Assembly: GCF_041821065.1 (NCBI RefSeq)
Contig: NZ_JBGUAX010000003.1
Span: forward strand, 62,001-126,000
DNA length: 64,000 nucleotides
Direction: 5' to 3'
Source of the DNA: Egicoccus sp. AB-alg2
Lineage (GTDB): Bacteria; Actinomycetota; Nitriliruptoria; Nitriliruptorales; Nitriliruptoraceae
Numbering within the stretch: the stretch's first letter is position 1; every line of letters starts with the position of its first letter. A program made the position numbers and the translations under genes. Positions 16,565 to 23,653 of the stretch are shown one piece after another. The notes beneath the pieces were generated by a model that was not told the origin of the DNA, did no database searches, and saw only the letters and a list, made by a program, of their open reading frames with translations.

Positions 16565-18505
16565 ATGGCCGACACGCACCGCCTCGCGCCGCACCTGGCC
16601 GCCCTCCTGACGTGTCTCGCGGTCGTGGCCGGCCTCCTCGCCGGCCCCGCGCCAGCCAACGCCGCCGAGCCGGATGCCGGGGTACGGCTGCTGGTCACCT
16701 ACGCCGCGCCCGTCGAGGCCGAGGCGGCCGCCGCCGCGCTGGCGACGGTCGACGCCGCCGCGGCGACCGACGAATCCTCGCGCGTACAGGTGCTCACGTT
16801 CGCCGACGAACCGTCGGCGCGAGCCGCGGCGGCCGAACTGCGTGCCCGGCCGGACGTCGTGGCCGTGGAACGCGACGGCGTCCTGCGCCTGGCAGCGGCC
16901 GACGACCACGCGGCGCCGGCCGTCCGCACCGCGGCGAACACGTCCGAGGTCGGCTGGGCACTGCGCAACACGGGCCAGATCATCGCGGGCACGCCGGGGA
17001 CGCCCGGGGTGGACATCGGCGCGCGGCTGGCCTGGCCCCACGCCCGCGGACGGCAGGTCGTCGTCGCCGTGGTCGACACGGGTGTCGACGTAACGCATCC
17101 GCTGCTGCAGCCGCGTCTGTGGCGCAACCCGGACGAGCGCGCCGACGGCCGGGACACCGACGGCAACGGCTACGTCGACGACGTGCACGGGTGGAATTTC
17201 ACCGCCTCCGGCCCCGGGACGCAGCTGTTCCGTAGCGCCACCGCCGATGCCCACGGCACCCACGTCGCCGGGATCATCGCGGCCGCAGCGGACCCGACGA
17301 CCGGGTTCTCCGGCGCCGCTCCGCGCGCGTCCGTCATGGTGCTGAAGTTCATGGAGGGTGGCAGCGGGCTGGTCTCCGACGCCGTCCGTGCGATCCAGTA
17401 CGCGTCCGCAAACGGCGCCGACGTCATCAACGCCAGCTTCACGATCGAGGCGCCGGCCCCCGAGGCGCTGCGGACGGCACTGGTCGAGTCCGGCCTGCCC
17501 GTGGTCGCCGCGGCCGGCAACACCTCGACCAGCCTCGAGGAGCTGCCCACCTACCCGGCGGCATGGCGGCTGCCCAACGTGGTCAGCGTGGCCGCCGTGA
17601 CCCACACCGGGCAGCTCGCGCGGTTCAGCGCCCGCAGCCGCGAGCGCGTCGACGTGGCGGCCCCGGGGGCGAACATCGTCTCGACCGCCCCGGGCGGCGG
17701 CCTGGCGGCGATGTCCGGCACGTCCCAGGCGACCGCGTACGCCACCGGCGTGCTGGCGCTGGCGCTGGAGCATCACGGTGACCGGTCCGCGGACGAACTC
17801 GCTCGCGCGCTGCGCGACAGCGTCCGGCCACTCCGTGGCGCGGCCGAGACCCGGGCCGGCGGGATCGTGCGGGCGCCGGTGCTGCTCGACCGGCTCGGGA
17901 CGCCGGTGTCCGCGTGCCCGCCGCTGCCACGTCTGCGCTTCCGCGACGTGCCCCGCGGCAGCGCCCACCACGACGCCGTCGCGTGCCTGGTCGCCCGCGA
18001 CGTCGTGCTCGGCCGCACCTCGACCCACTATGCGGCCTCGGCCGGGCTGAGCCGGGCGCAGACCGCGACGCTGTTCGCGCGGCTGCTGCGTGAGGGCAGC
18101 CAGCCGCTGCCGGTCCCGGACGACCAGCGGTTCCGCGACGTCGCTGCGGACGACCCCCACCGTCTCAACATCGAGGCGATGGCCGCGGCCGGTCTGCTGC
18201 CGGGCCGCAGCAGCACCCGGTTCGACCCCAAGGCGACGGTCACCCGGGCGGAGTTCGCCGCGGTCGCCGCACGCACCGCCGAGCGGCTGGCACAGGCGCC
18301 GGTGCGCTCGACGGTGCCGGCCTTCCCGGACACGGCCGGCCACCGTGACGAGTCGCTGCTGCGCAAGGCCGCCACGCTGGGTGTGGTCGCGGGACGTCCC
18401 GACGGCAGCTTCCAGCCCAACCGACCCGTGCGGCGCGACCAGGCCGCGAGCATGTTGGTGCGTCTGGTCGACCGCACCGTGCAGCAGGGGACCCTTGCGC
18501 GCTGA
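16565..18505 (+). CDS. Secreted subtilisin-family (S8) serine protease with three SLH modules
   Basis: 646 residues: signal peptide (about 1-33, ANA cut), an inhibitor-like propeptide region (about 40-110), an S8 peptidase domain (about 145-410) and three SLH modules (about 440-640). The catalytic triad is visible as D171 (VVDTGVD), H230 (AHGTHVAG) and S387 (MSGTSQATAYATG), with the oxyanion Asn at 319 (AAAGNTS). The Ser motif is unusual: the common GTSMAxPHVAG is replaced by GTSQATAYATG. The enzyme should process or degrade proteins at the cell surface; anchoring would be through the SLH modules. The ATG at 16565 has GGAAG upstream; a GTG five codons earlier is possible. Confidence 0.92.
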   Translation: MADTHRLAPHLAALLTCLAVVAGLLAGPAPANAAEPDAGVRLLVTYAAPVEAEAAAAALATVDAAAATDESSRVQVLTFADEPSARAAAAELRARPDVVAVERDGVLRLAAADDHAAPAVRTAANTSEVGWALRNTGQIIAGTPGTPGVDIGARLAWPHARGRQVVVAVVDTGVDVTHPLLQPRLWRNPDERADGRDTDGNGYVDDVHGWNFTASGPGTQLFRSATADAHGTHVAGIIAAAADPTTGFSGAAPRASVMVLKFMEGGSGLVSDAVRAIQYASANGADVINASFTIEAPAPEALRTALVESGLPVVAAAGNTSTSLEELPTYPAAWRLPNVVSVAAVTHTGQLARFSARSRERVDVAAPGANIVSTAPGGGLAAMSGTSQATAYATGVLALALEHHGDRSADELARALRDSVRPLRGAAETRAGGIVRAPVLLDRLGTPVSACPPLPRLRFRDVPRGSAHHDAVACLVARDVVLGRTSTHYAASAGLSRAQTATLFARLLREGSQPLPVPDDQRFRDVAADDPHRLNIEAMAAAGLLPGRSSTRFDPKATVTRAEFAAVAARTAERLAQAPVRSTVPAFPDTAGHRDESLLRKAATLGVVAGRPDGSFQPNRPVRRDQAASMLVRLVDRTVQQGTLAR

Positions 18506-18528
18506 GGTGGTGGCCGGCGGGGTGGTCG

Positions 18529-18534
18529 TAGAGT
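18529..18534 (+). promoter_or_regulatory. -10 box TAGAGT before the first epimerase gene
   Basis: TAGAGT 34 bases upstream of the GTG at 18569, just after the protease stop codon at 18505. Confidence 0.3.
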
Positions 18535-18568
18535 GCGGCGCCCACCGTCGCCCGAAGGTCTCCGGCCC

Positions 18569-19645
18569 GTGATCCACGTCTTCCTCGGCACCAAGGCGCA
18601 GTACATCAAGACCGCGCCGCTGCTGCGCCTCCTCGACGCCCGCGGCGTGCCGTACCGGCTCATCGACTCCGGCCAGCACGCCGCCCTGTCCGTGGGGCTG
18701 CGCGAGGAGTTGGGCGTGCGCGCGCCCGATCACCTGCTGGCGGCGGGGCGCGACATCACCTCGATCCCGCAGGCGGCGGCGTGGGCGGCACGTCTGGCGT
18801 GGCGGTTGCTCGACCGCCGACGCCTGCGCGCCGAGGTGTTCGGGGGCCGTGGCGGCGTGTGCGTCGTCCACGGCGACACCCCGTCGACGTTGCTGTCCGC
18901 GCTGATGGCGCGCCGGGCGGGCCTGCGGGTGGCGCACCTGGAGGCGGGCCTGCGTTCCGGGCACCTGCTGCACCCGTTTCCCGAGGAGCTGATCCGGGTG
19001 TTGGTCATGCGGGTGTCCGGCCTGCTGTTCGCGCCCGACGAGGAGGCCGTGGCCAACCTGCGGCGGATGCGCCTGCGCGGCGAGATCGTGCCGCTGCCCG
19101 GCAACACCGTCGCGGAGTCGCTCGCGCACGACCTCGGCGACACCGCCGGCGCGCCGGGGACGGGACCGGTCGTGGTGACGATGCACCGGGTGGAGAACCT
19201 CAACCGGCGCGAGCGGGTGCAGCAGTTCGTCGACGTCGTGTGCCGCGTCGCCGCGACGCGGCCGGTCCGCTTCGTGGTGCACGGGCCGACGGCCGAGACA
19301 CTGCGTCGGCGTGGCCACGTCGGCCGCCTGCGCGACGCGGGCGTGGAACTGGTCCCGTTGGTGCGCCACGGCGAGTTCGTCACCATGCTCCGCGCCGCCC
19401 CGTTCGTGATCACCGACGGTGGCTCGATCCAGGAGGAGTGCGCCCTGCTCGGTGTCCCGACCTTGCTGTGGCGTGCGGCCACCGAGCGCGCCGACGGCAT
19501 CGGAACCAACGTCGTCCTCGGCTCGTACGACGACCGGGTGATCGAGTCGTTCCTCGCGGACCCGGAGCGACGACGTGTCCCGCCGGCCTCCGGGCAGCAC
19601 AGACCGTCGGAGATCGTGCTCGAACGGTTGCTGCAGGAACCGTGA
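18569..19645 (+). CDS. WecB-like UDP-GlcNAc 2-epimerase (divergent)
   Basis: 358 residues of the non-hydrolysing UDP-N-acetylglucosamine 2-epimerase family, which interconverts UDP-GlcNAc and UDP-ManNAc. Family motifs seen are FLGTKAQYIKTAPLL at the N-terminus, VVHGDTPSTLLSA, VAHLEAGLRSG and the UDP-binding TDGGSIQEECALLGVP. The usual TDSGGxQEE is changed to TDGGSIQEE, and the segment after EAGLRSG differs from the second epimerase at 25650, so the substrate may differ. The GTG at 18569 begins exactly at the first strand (MIHVFLGTKAQ). Confidence 0.85.
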   Translation: MIHVFLGTKAQYIKTAPLLRLLDARGVPYRLIDSGQHAALSVGLREELGVRAPDHLLAAGRDITSIPQAAAWAARLAWRLLDRRRLRAEVFGGRGGVCVVHGDTPSTLLSALMARRAGLRVAHLEAGLRSGHLLHPFPEELIRVLVMRVSGLLFAPDEEAVANLRRMRLRGEIVPLPGNTVAESLAHDLGDTAGAPGTGPVVVTMHRVENLNRRERVQQFVDVVCRVAATRPVRFVVHGPTAETLRRRGHVGRLRDAGVELVPLVRHGEFVTMLRAAPFVITDGGSIQEECALLGVPTLLWRAATERADGIGTNVVLGSYDDRVIESFLADPERRRVPPASGQHRPSEIVLERLLQEP

Positions 19646-19708
19646 GCGTCGGCCCGGACGTCCCCGGGGCCGCGTCGTCGCTTCGTCAACCGGCGTTTTC
19701 ACCGGCGA

Positions 19709-19732
19709 CATGGTGGTGCTACCCCCACCATG
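19709..19732 (+). terminator. Hairpin downstream of the first epimerase gene
   Basis: CATGGTGG pairs with CCACCATG across an eight-base loop, 64 bases after the stop at 19645. There is no T-run. It could end the epimerase transcript or belong to the long leader of the next gene. Confidence 0.4.
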
Positions 19733-19942
19733 GCTCGTACGGATGTTCTTGGCCCGTCGGGCAACGGCCCGAAGGAGTCCCTTGCTGGTGGTCCCGCAGG
19801 GGCCTCTTGGTCGCATCCGTGGCTCGGGCTGTCTAGGGTCCCGCGCCGAGTGCCCCGGGGGGAGTGCGCGGCCGACGTCGCGATCAGCACTCGTACCTCA
19901 GAGGACTCCGGATGGGTCCGCCCGCGTGGGAGACGGGCACTC

Positions 19943-19965
19943 GGACGTGGAGGGGCTCCACGTCC
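19943..19965 (+). other. Leader hairpin upstream of the ribosome-binding site
   Basis: GGACGTGGAG (19943-19952) pairs perfectly with CTCCACGTCC (19956-19965) across a GGG loop. It leaves the AGGAGG at 19981 single-stranded, so it looks like a leader stabiliser rather than a translation block. Confidence 0.5.
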
Positions 19966-19980
19966 TCCAGGACGAAACTG

Positions 19981-19987
19981 AGGAGGC
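19981..19987 (+). promoter_or_regulatory. Strong ribosome-binding site for a TTG start
   Basis: AGGAGGC with six bases between AGGAGG and a TTG at 19993. It fixes the start at TTG, giving MKSTRSKLGIRRTISLS, a classic signal-peptide N-terminus. Upstream GTG or ATG starts would add an implausible basic extension. Confidence 0.65.
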
Positions 19988-19992
19988 AAGGC

Positions 19993-21246
19993 TTGAAGAG
20001 CACCCGCTCCAAGCTCGGCATCCGGCGGACCATCAGCCTGTCCGCAGCAGGTGCCATGGTCATGGCGTTGCTGCCCGCTGGCGCGTCGTTCGCCCAGGAC
20101 GCCCCGAATCAACCTCGATCGATCGACAACGTCTGTGCCGACGTCTTCGACGACTACACGTACGAATTCGACGACGTCGACGCCGACAACGTCCACGAGG
20201 AAGCCATCCTCTGCGCCGCCGAGTGGGGCATCGCGCTCGGGAAGGCACAGAGTGACGACTACGACATCAGCGCCCGCACGCGCCGCGACCAGATGGCATC
20301 GTTCATCGGTCGGGCGATCGAAGTCGTCATCGACGACGAGATCCCGATCGACCCGGACATCGACCAGTTCCCCGACGTGGCAGCACAGGGAGACCGTCAG
20401 GTCCACGCGGACTACATCCTGAAGCTGCGTTCGATCGGCGTGGTCGAAGGCCGCACCGATGGCAACTACTACCCGCGTTCCGCCGTCCGGCGTGACGCGA
20501 TGGCGACCTTCATCGGGCGTGCCATCGCCTACATGGTCACCGGTGACGCGCAAGGCGATGTTCCCCCGGGTGTCGAGGGCGACGCCTTCCCCGACCTCGG
20601 GAACATCGACGGCGACCACCGCAACATGATCAACGCACTCGCCGCGGAGGACGTGCGCGTCGTCGCGGGCCGTGCGAACGGCACATACGGACCGCGCGCC
20701 TTCGTGCGTCGCGACCAGATGGCGTCGTTCATCATGCGCGGCGTGTCGTACGCCGTCGACCAGTTCCCGGACGGCCCGATCTTCCTCGACGCCTTCGTGG
20801 CGGTGGACTGGAACGACGCGGACGGTGACACGGGCACCGTGTCGCTGCTCGACGAGTGGGACATCGAGGTGAGCGACGAGGTCGCCAGCGTCTTCGTCGA
20901 CGAGGACGAGGAGACGGGTGCCGCCTTCACGCTCGGTGCCGGTGACGACGCCTTCACCGTGCAGTGCGTGGGCGTGGAGCTCGGCGACGATGGCGACATC
21001 ACCGTCATCGGCGAGGTGGACGAGGGCAACCTCGCCGCCTACTGCGAGCTCGACGACGACGGCCTCTTGCTGACGATCGTGCTGCTCGACGAGCCCGACG
21101 ACGTCGTCGACTACCCGGTGACCGTGACGGCCACCACGCTCGTCGACGCCGAGGGCTTCGGGTTCGACCTCGACTACCCCTACGGCGACAACGTCATCGA
21201 CGTGGACGAGGACACGGAGACGCCCGGCCCGCTTCCGGCCGCCTGA
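19993..21246 (+). CDS. Very acidic secreted protein with three N-terminal SLH modules (candidate S-layer or major envelope protein)
   Basis: 417 residues. The signal peptide (about 1-34, ending ASFA) is followed by three SLH modules (about 45-255), each with RRDQMASFI or RRDAMATFI. The C-terminal domain (about 256-417) is extremely rich in Asp and Glu and has only two cysteines (TVQCVGVEL and AAYCELDDD), which could pair. I do not recognise that domain. SLH modules bind cell-wall polymers, and N-terminal placement is usual for true S-layer proteins. The long leader, leader hairpin, ideal ribosome-binding site and strong terminator all suggest high expression. The acidity could bind divalent cations. 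Assignment as the S-layer subunit is inference. Confidence 0.75.
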   Translation: MKSTRSKLGIRRTISLSAAGAMVMALLPAGASFAQDAPNQPRSIDNVCADVFDDYTYEFDDVDADNVHEEAILCAAEWGIALGKAQSDDYDISARTRRDQMASFIGRAIEVVIDDEIPIDPDIDQFPDVAAQGDRQVHADYILKLRSIGVVEGRTDGNYYPRSAVRRDAMATFIGRAIAYMVTGDAQGDVPPGVEGDAFPDLGNIDGDHRNMINALAAEDVRVVAGRANGTYGPRAFVRRDQMASFIMRGVSYAVDQFPDGPIFLDAFVAVDWNDADGDTGTVSLLDEWDIEVSDEVASVFVDEDEETGAAFTLGAGDDAFTVQCVGVELGDDGDITVIGEVDEGNLAAYCELDDDGLLLTIVLLDEPDDVVDYPVTVTATTLVDAEGFGFDLDYPYGDNVIDVDEDTETPGPLPAA

Positions 21247-21280
21247 ACCTCGGTGGCCGGGGCGACCCGGCACCACACCC

Positions 21281-21313
21281 GTCCGGGCCCCGCGAACTGC
21301 GCGGGGCCCGGAC
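21281..21313 (+). terminator. Strong hairpin terminator between convergent genes
   Basis: A perfect 14-bp stem (21281-21294 with 21300-21313) around an AACTG loop, 35 bases after the stop of the acidic SLH protein. It can serve both the plus-strand gene and the minus-strand gene ending at 21366. Confidence 0.8.
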
Positions 21314-21365
21314 CCGTTCGCGGTCCCGAGGTCCGGGGCCGGCCGTAGCTCGGGGACTGCTGGCG

Positions 21366-23588
21366 CTACGCCGCGCCCAGATGTCGGTACAGGTCGAGGT
21401 AGCGCTCCGCCATGTGGTCCCAGGTCCGGTTCTCGACCACCCAGCGCCGGCCGGCCAGGCCCATCTCCCGACGTTCCTCGGGTTGCTCCACGAGGCTCCC
21501 CAGCACCTTCGCGAGATCGGTGGGGTTCTCCGCCTCGAAGTGGCGACCGATCTCCGCCGGGACGGTCTCGCGGAGCGCCGGCAGGTCCGACACCACGACG
21601 GCCTTCTGCATCGCCATCGCCTCGAACGGCTTGAGCGGGGTCACGAGCCGGCACACGCGGTCGTCCCGGCGCGGCACCACGAAGACGTCGATGAGGTCGT
21701 AGTAACCGCGGACGGCCTCGTGCGGTACCCGACCGGTCATGACGACGTCCGTCTCGGCCCCGGCGGCGGCGATCCGGTTCGCCAACTCGCCGCGCTCCTG
21801 GCCATCGCCGACGATCAGACCGCGGACCGGCACGCCCTGGTGGCGGAGTTCGATCAGCGCGTCGATGAGGGTGTCGACGCCCTCGTAGCCGACGAGGCTG
21901 GAGACGTAGCCGACCACGACCGCGTCGGGCGGCAGCCCCAGGCCCGCGCGGAGGGCGGGTGAGGGCGGCTCGGGCGTGAACTCGTCCGGGTCCACGGCGT
22001 TCGGTACGACACGGATCCGGTCGCGCGGCACCACGCCGCGTAGATGCTCGGCCATCACCTCGGCGAGGGTGACGACGGCGTGTGCCTGCTGCAGGCAGCG
22101 TCGTTCGGCACGCTGGCGTTCGAGGTAGCGCTCAGCCCCCTGGGCCTGGTCGGGGAACGGCTGCTTCGAGAGCCAGGTCTCCTCCCAGAAGCCACGCGCC
22201 TCGTACACCACGGGAAGGTCGAAGAGCTCGCCGAGCTGCAGGGCGACGGTCGCGTTGAGGTAGTCGGACGCCGCGTGGAGCACCGATGGTCGCAGCGACT
22301 CCACCAGGGGGACGATGGACTCCAGGGTGCGGGTGAGACGTTCGGCAGGATGCAGCGGCTGCGTGCCGTCACCGGTGAGCCGGTGGTAGGCGATGCCGTC
22401 GATCGTGTCGACGTCGCCCGATGCGCCCTCGACGGGGAAACCGAACTGCGTGACCGCGACCGGATCCAGACCCGCACGCCGCTGGGCCCGAACGATGTTG
22501 TGGGTGCGGACGCTGTAGCCGGCGAGGGCGTACGGCAGGGACTTCCCGACGATGTGGAGGACCCGTCCCTTCACGCCGCCGGTCGCGGCCGTGCGTCGCT
22601 CGAGCCTCGGTCGCGCGAACGAACCCGCCAACGCGGCCAGCTCACCGGCCGTCCGCTCGCGGGCGCGTGCGCAGGCGGCGTTGCCCGGATCCACCACCAG
22701 CGCGCGGTCGAGCACGTCGACCGCGTCACGCAGCCACCCCTGGCGGGACAGGGCCAGGCCCACGAACAGCAGCAACGCAGGATCGGCGCAGCCGGCCGGG
22801 ACCAGGCTCCCCGCATGCTTGGCCCGTCCGGTCGTGCAGTAGAAGCGGATCCTGGTGTCCAGGCCGGTGCCGGCCTGTTCGATGCAGGCGTCGGCGCCCT
22901 CGACGTCGCCGGCCGCGAAGAGGACGCGGGCTTCGAGCTCTGCCAGCTCGGCCATGGCGTGACCGCGGGTGCGGAGCTCGGCCAGCGTGCGAGCGATCAA
23001 CTCGTCGTGGTCCAACGCCGCCGCGGCGTTCGCCACGCTGCGCAGCAGTTCGGTGTCGCAGCTGGGCAGATCCAGACCCTCGAGGAGTGCCAGGAGTTCG
23101 TCGCGGCGCTGCGACTGCAGCATGACCAGACACAGCAGGTCCAGCGTGACCGCGTCCTGCTGGAGCCCCCACGACCGGAGCGCGGCGGTCGCGGCGTCGT
23201 CCTTCCGTCCGCAGCGGTTGTGGGCGCGGGCAAGGGACAGCCACCCGCCAGCGTCCCCGGGCCAGAGCGCGGTCACCCGCGAGAACGCGGACACGGCGTC
23301 CTCGTAGCGTTTGGCCCGATACGCGGCGTAGCCGGCCCGACGGTGCGTGGCAGCCTGGACGAAGGCGGGGTCCCGTGAACGGCGCTCGTCGCTGGTCGAA
23401 GGCTGATGTCCAGGCACCGTCGAGGCGACGCCGGGACGCTGCGCGCGAGCCCGTCGTTTCCGAAAAAGGCTCGCTGCCCGCCGAGCACGTCGGAGTCGTG
23501 TCACGACGTAGCGGACGACGAGGCGGGGGTCGCGAAGGGCGCGGCGCACGCGTGAGCGGAACGCCGATATACGTGCGGCGTGCGGCAT
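21366..23588 (-). CDS. GT4 glycosyltransferase with N-terminal TPR region
   Basis: 740 residues. A basic N-terminus leads into a helical TPR-like region (about 75-330; repeats such as AGYAAYRAKRYEDAVSAFSRVTALWPGDAGGWLSLARAHNRCG). A GT-B fold glycosyltransferase (about 345-740) follows, beginning GRVLHIVGKSLPYALAGYSVRTHNIV. The GT4 C-terminal half has RIRVVPNAVDPDEF, VVGYVSSLVGYEGVDTLIDAL and PLKPFEAMAMQKAVVVSD, the donor-binding E-x7-E region. A retaining transferase for a nucleotide sugar is expected. The TPR part could bind partner proteins in a synthesis complex. The ATG at 23588 was chosen because the longer frame adds about 39 residues across the promoter. It is divergent from the heparinase-like gene. 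Confidence 0.85.
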   Translation of the reverse strand: MPHAARISAFRSRVRRALRDPRLVVRYVVTRLRRARRAASLFRKRRARAQRPGVASTVPGHQPSTSDERRSRDPAFVQAATHRRAGYAAYRAKRYEDAVSAFSRVTALWPGDAGGWLSLARAHNRCGRKDDAATAALRSWGLQQDAVTLDLLCLVMLQSQRRDELLALLEGLDLPSCDTELLRSVANAAAALDHDELIARTLAELRTRGHAMAELAELEARVLFAAGDVEGADACIEQAGTGLDTRIRFYCTTGRAKHAGSLVPAGCADPALLLFVGLALSRQGWLRDAVDVLDRALVVDPGNAACARARERTAGELAALAGSFARPRLERRTAATGGVKGRVLHIVGKSLPYALAGYSVRTHNIVRAQRRAGLDPVAVTQFGFPVEGASGDVDTIDGIAYHRLTGDGTQPLHPAERLTRTLESIVPLVESLRPSVLHAASDYLNATVALQLGELFDLPVVYEARGFWEETWLSKQPFPDQAQGAERYLERQRAERRCLQQAHAVVTLAEVMAEHLRGVVPRDRIRVVPNAVDPDEFTPEPPSPALRAGLGLPPDAVVVGYVSSLVGYEGVDTLIDALIELRHQGVPVRGLIVGDGQERGELANRIAAAGAETDVVMTGRVPHEAVRGYYDLIDVFVVPRRDDRVCRLVTPLKPFEAMAMQKAVVVSDLPALRETVPAEIGRHFEAENPTDLAKVLGSLVEQPEERREMGLAGRRWVVENRTWDHMAERYLDLYRHLGAA

Positions 23589-23617
23589 GACGAAGCTCGT
23601 TTCCGTAACAGCGGCGG

Positions 23618-23627
23618 AGGCTACACT
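23618..23627. promoter_or_regulatory. Overlapping divergent -10 boxes
   Basis: TAGCCT on the minus strand (23623 to 23618, for the GT4 gene) overlaps TACACT on the plus strand (23622-23627, for the heparinase-like gene). Only one polymerase could sit there at a time, so the two genes may be expressed in competition. Confidence 0.35.
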
Positions 23628-23653
23628 CCGGCCCGAGTGCGTGGGAGTACGCG

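Larger units (their letters stand above)
19733..19992 (+). promoter_or_regulatory. Long promoter/leader region of the acidic SLH protein gene
   Basis: The 347 bases from 19646 to 19992 contain no convincing gene. A possible -10 box TAGGGT lies at 19834-19839, which would give a leader of about 150 bases. The leader holds a perfect 10-bp hairpin at 19943-19965 (loop GGG), which ends 15 bases before a very strong AGGAGG ribosome-binding site. This arrangement would suit an abundant, stable mRNA. Confidence 0.45.

Noticed and set aside
16466-19816. A 1116-codon open frame on the minus strand
   Set aside because: It runs opposite the clearly recognisable S8 protease and epimerase genes; its translation is Arg/Gly/His-rich with no domain. 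It is a GC-rich shadow frame.
19730-19981. An 83-codon frame in the leader of the acidic SLH protein
   Set aside because: No ribosome-binding site, no domain, and it covers both leader hairpins; better explained as untranslated leader.
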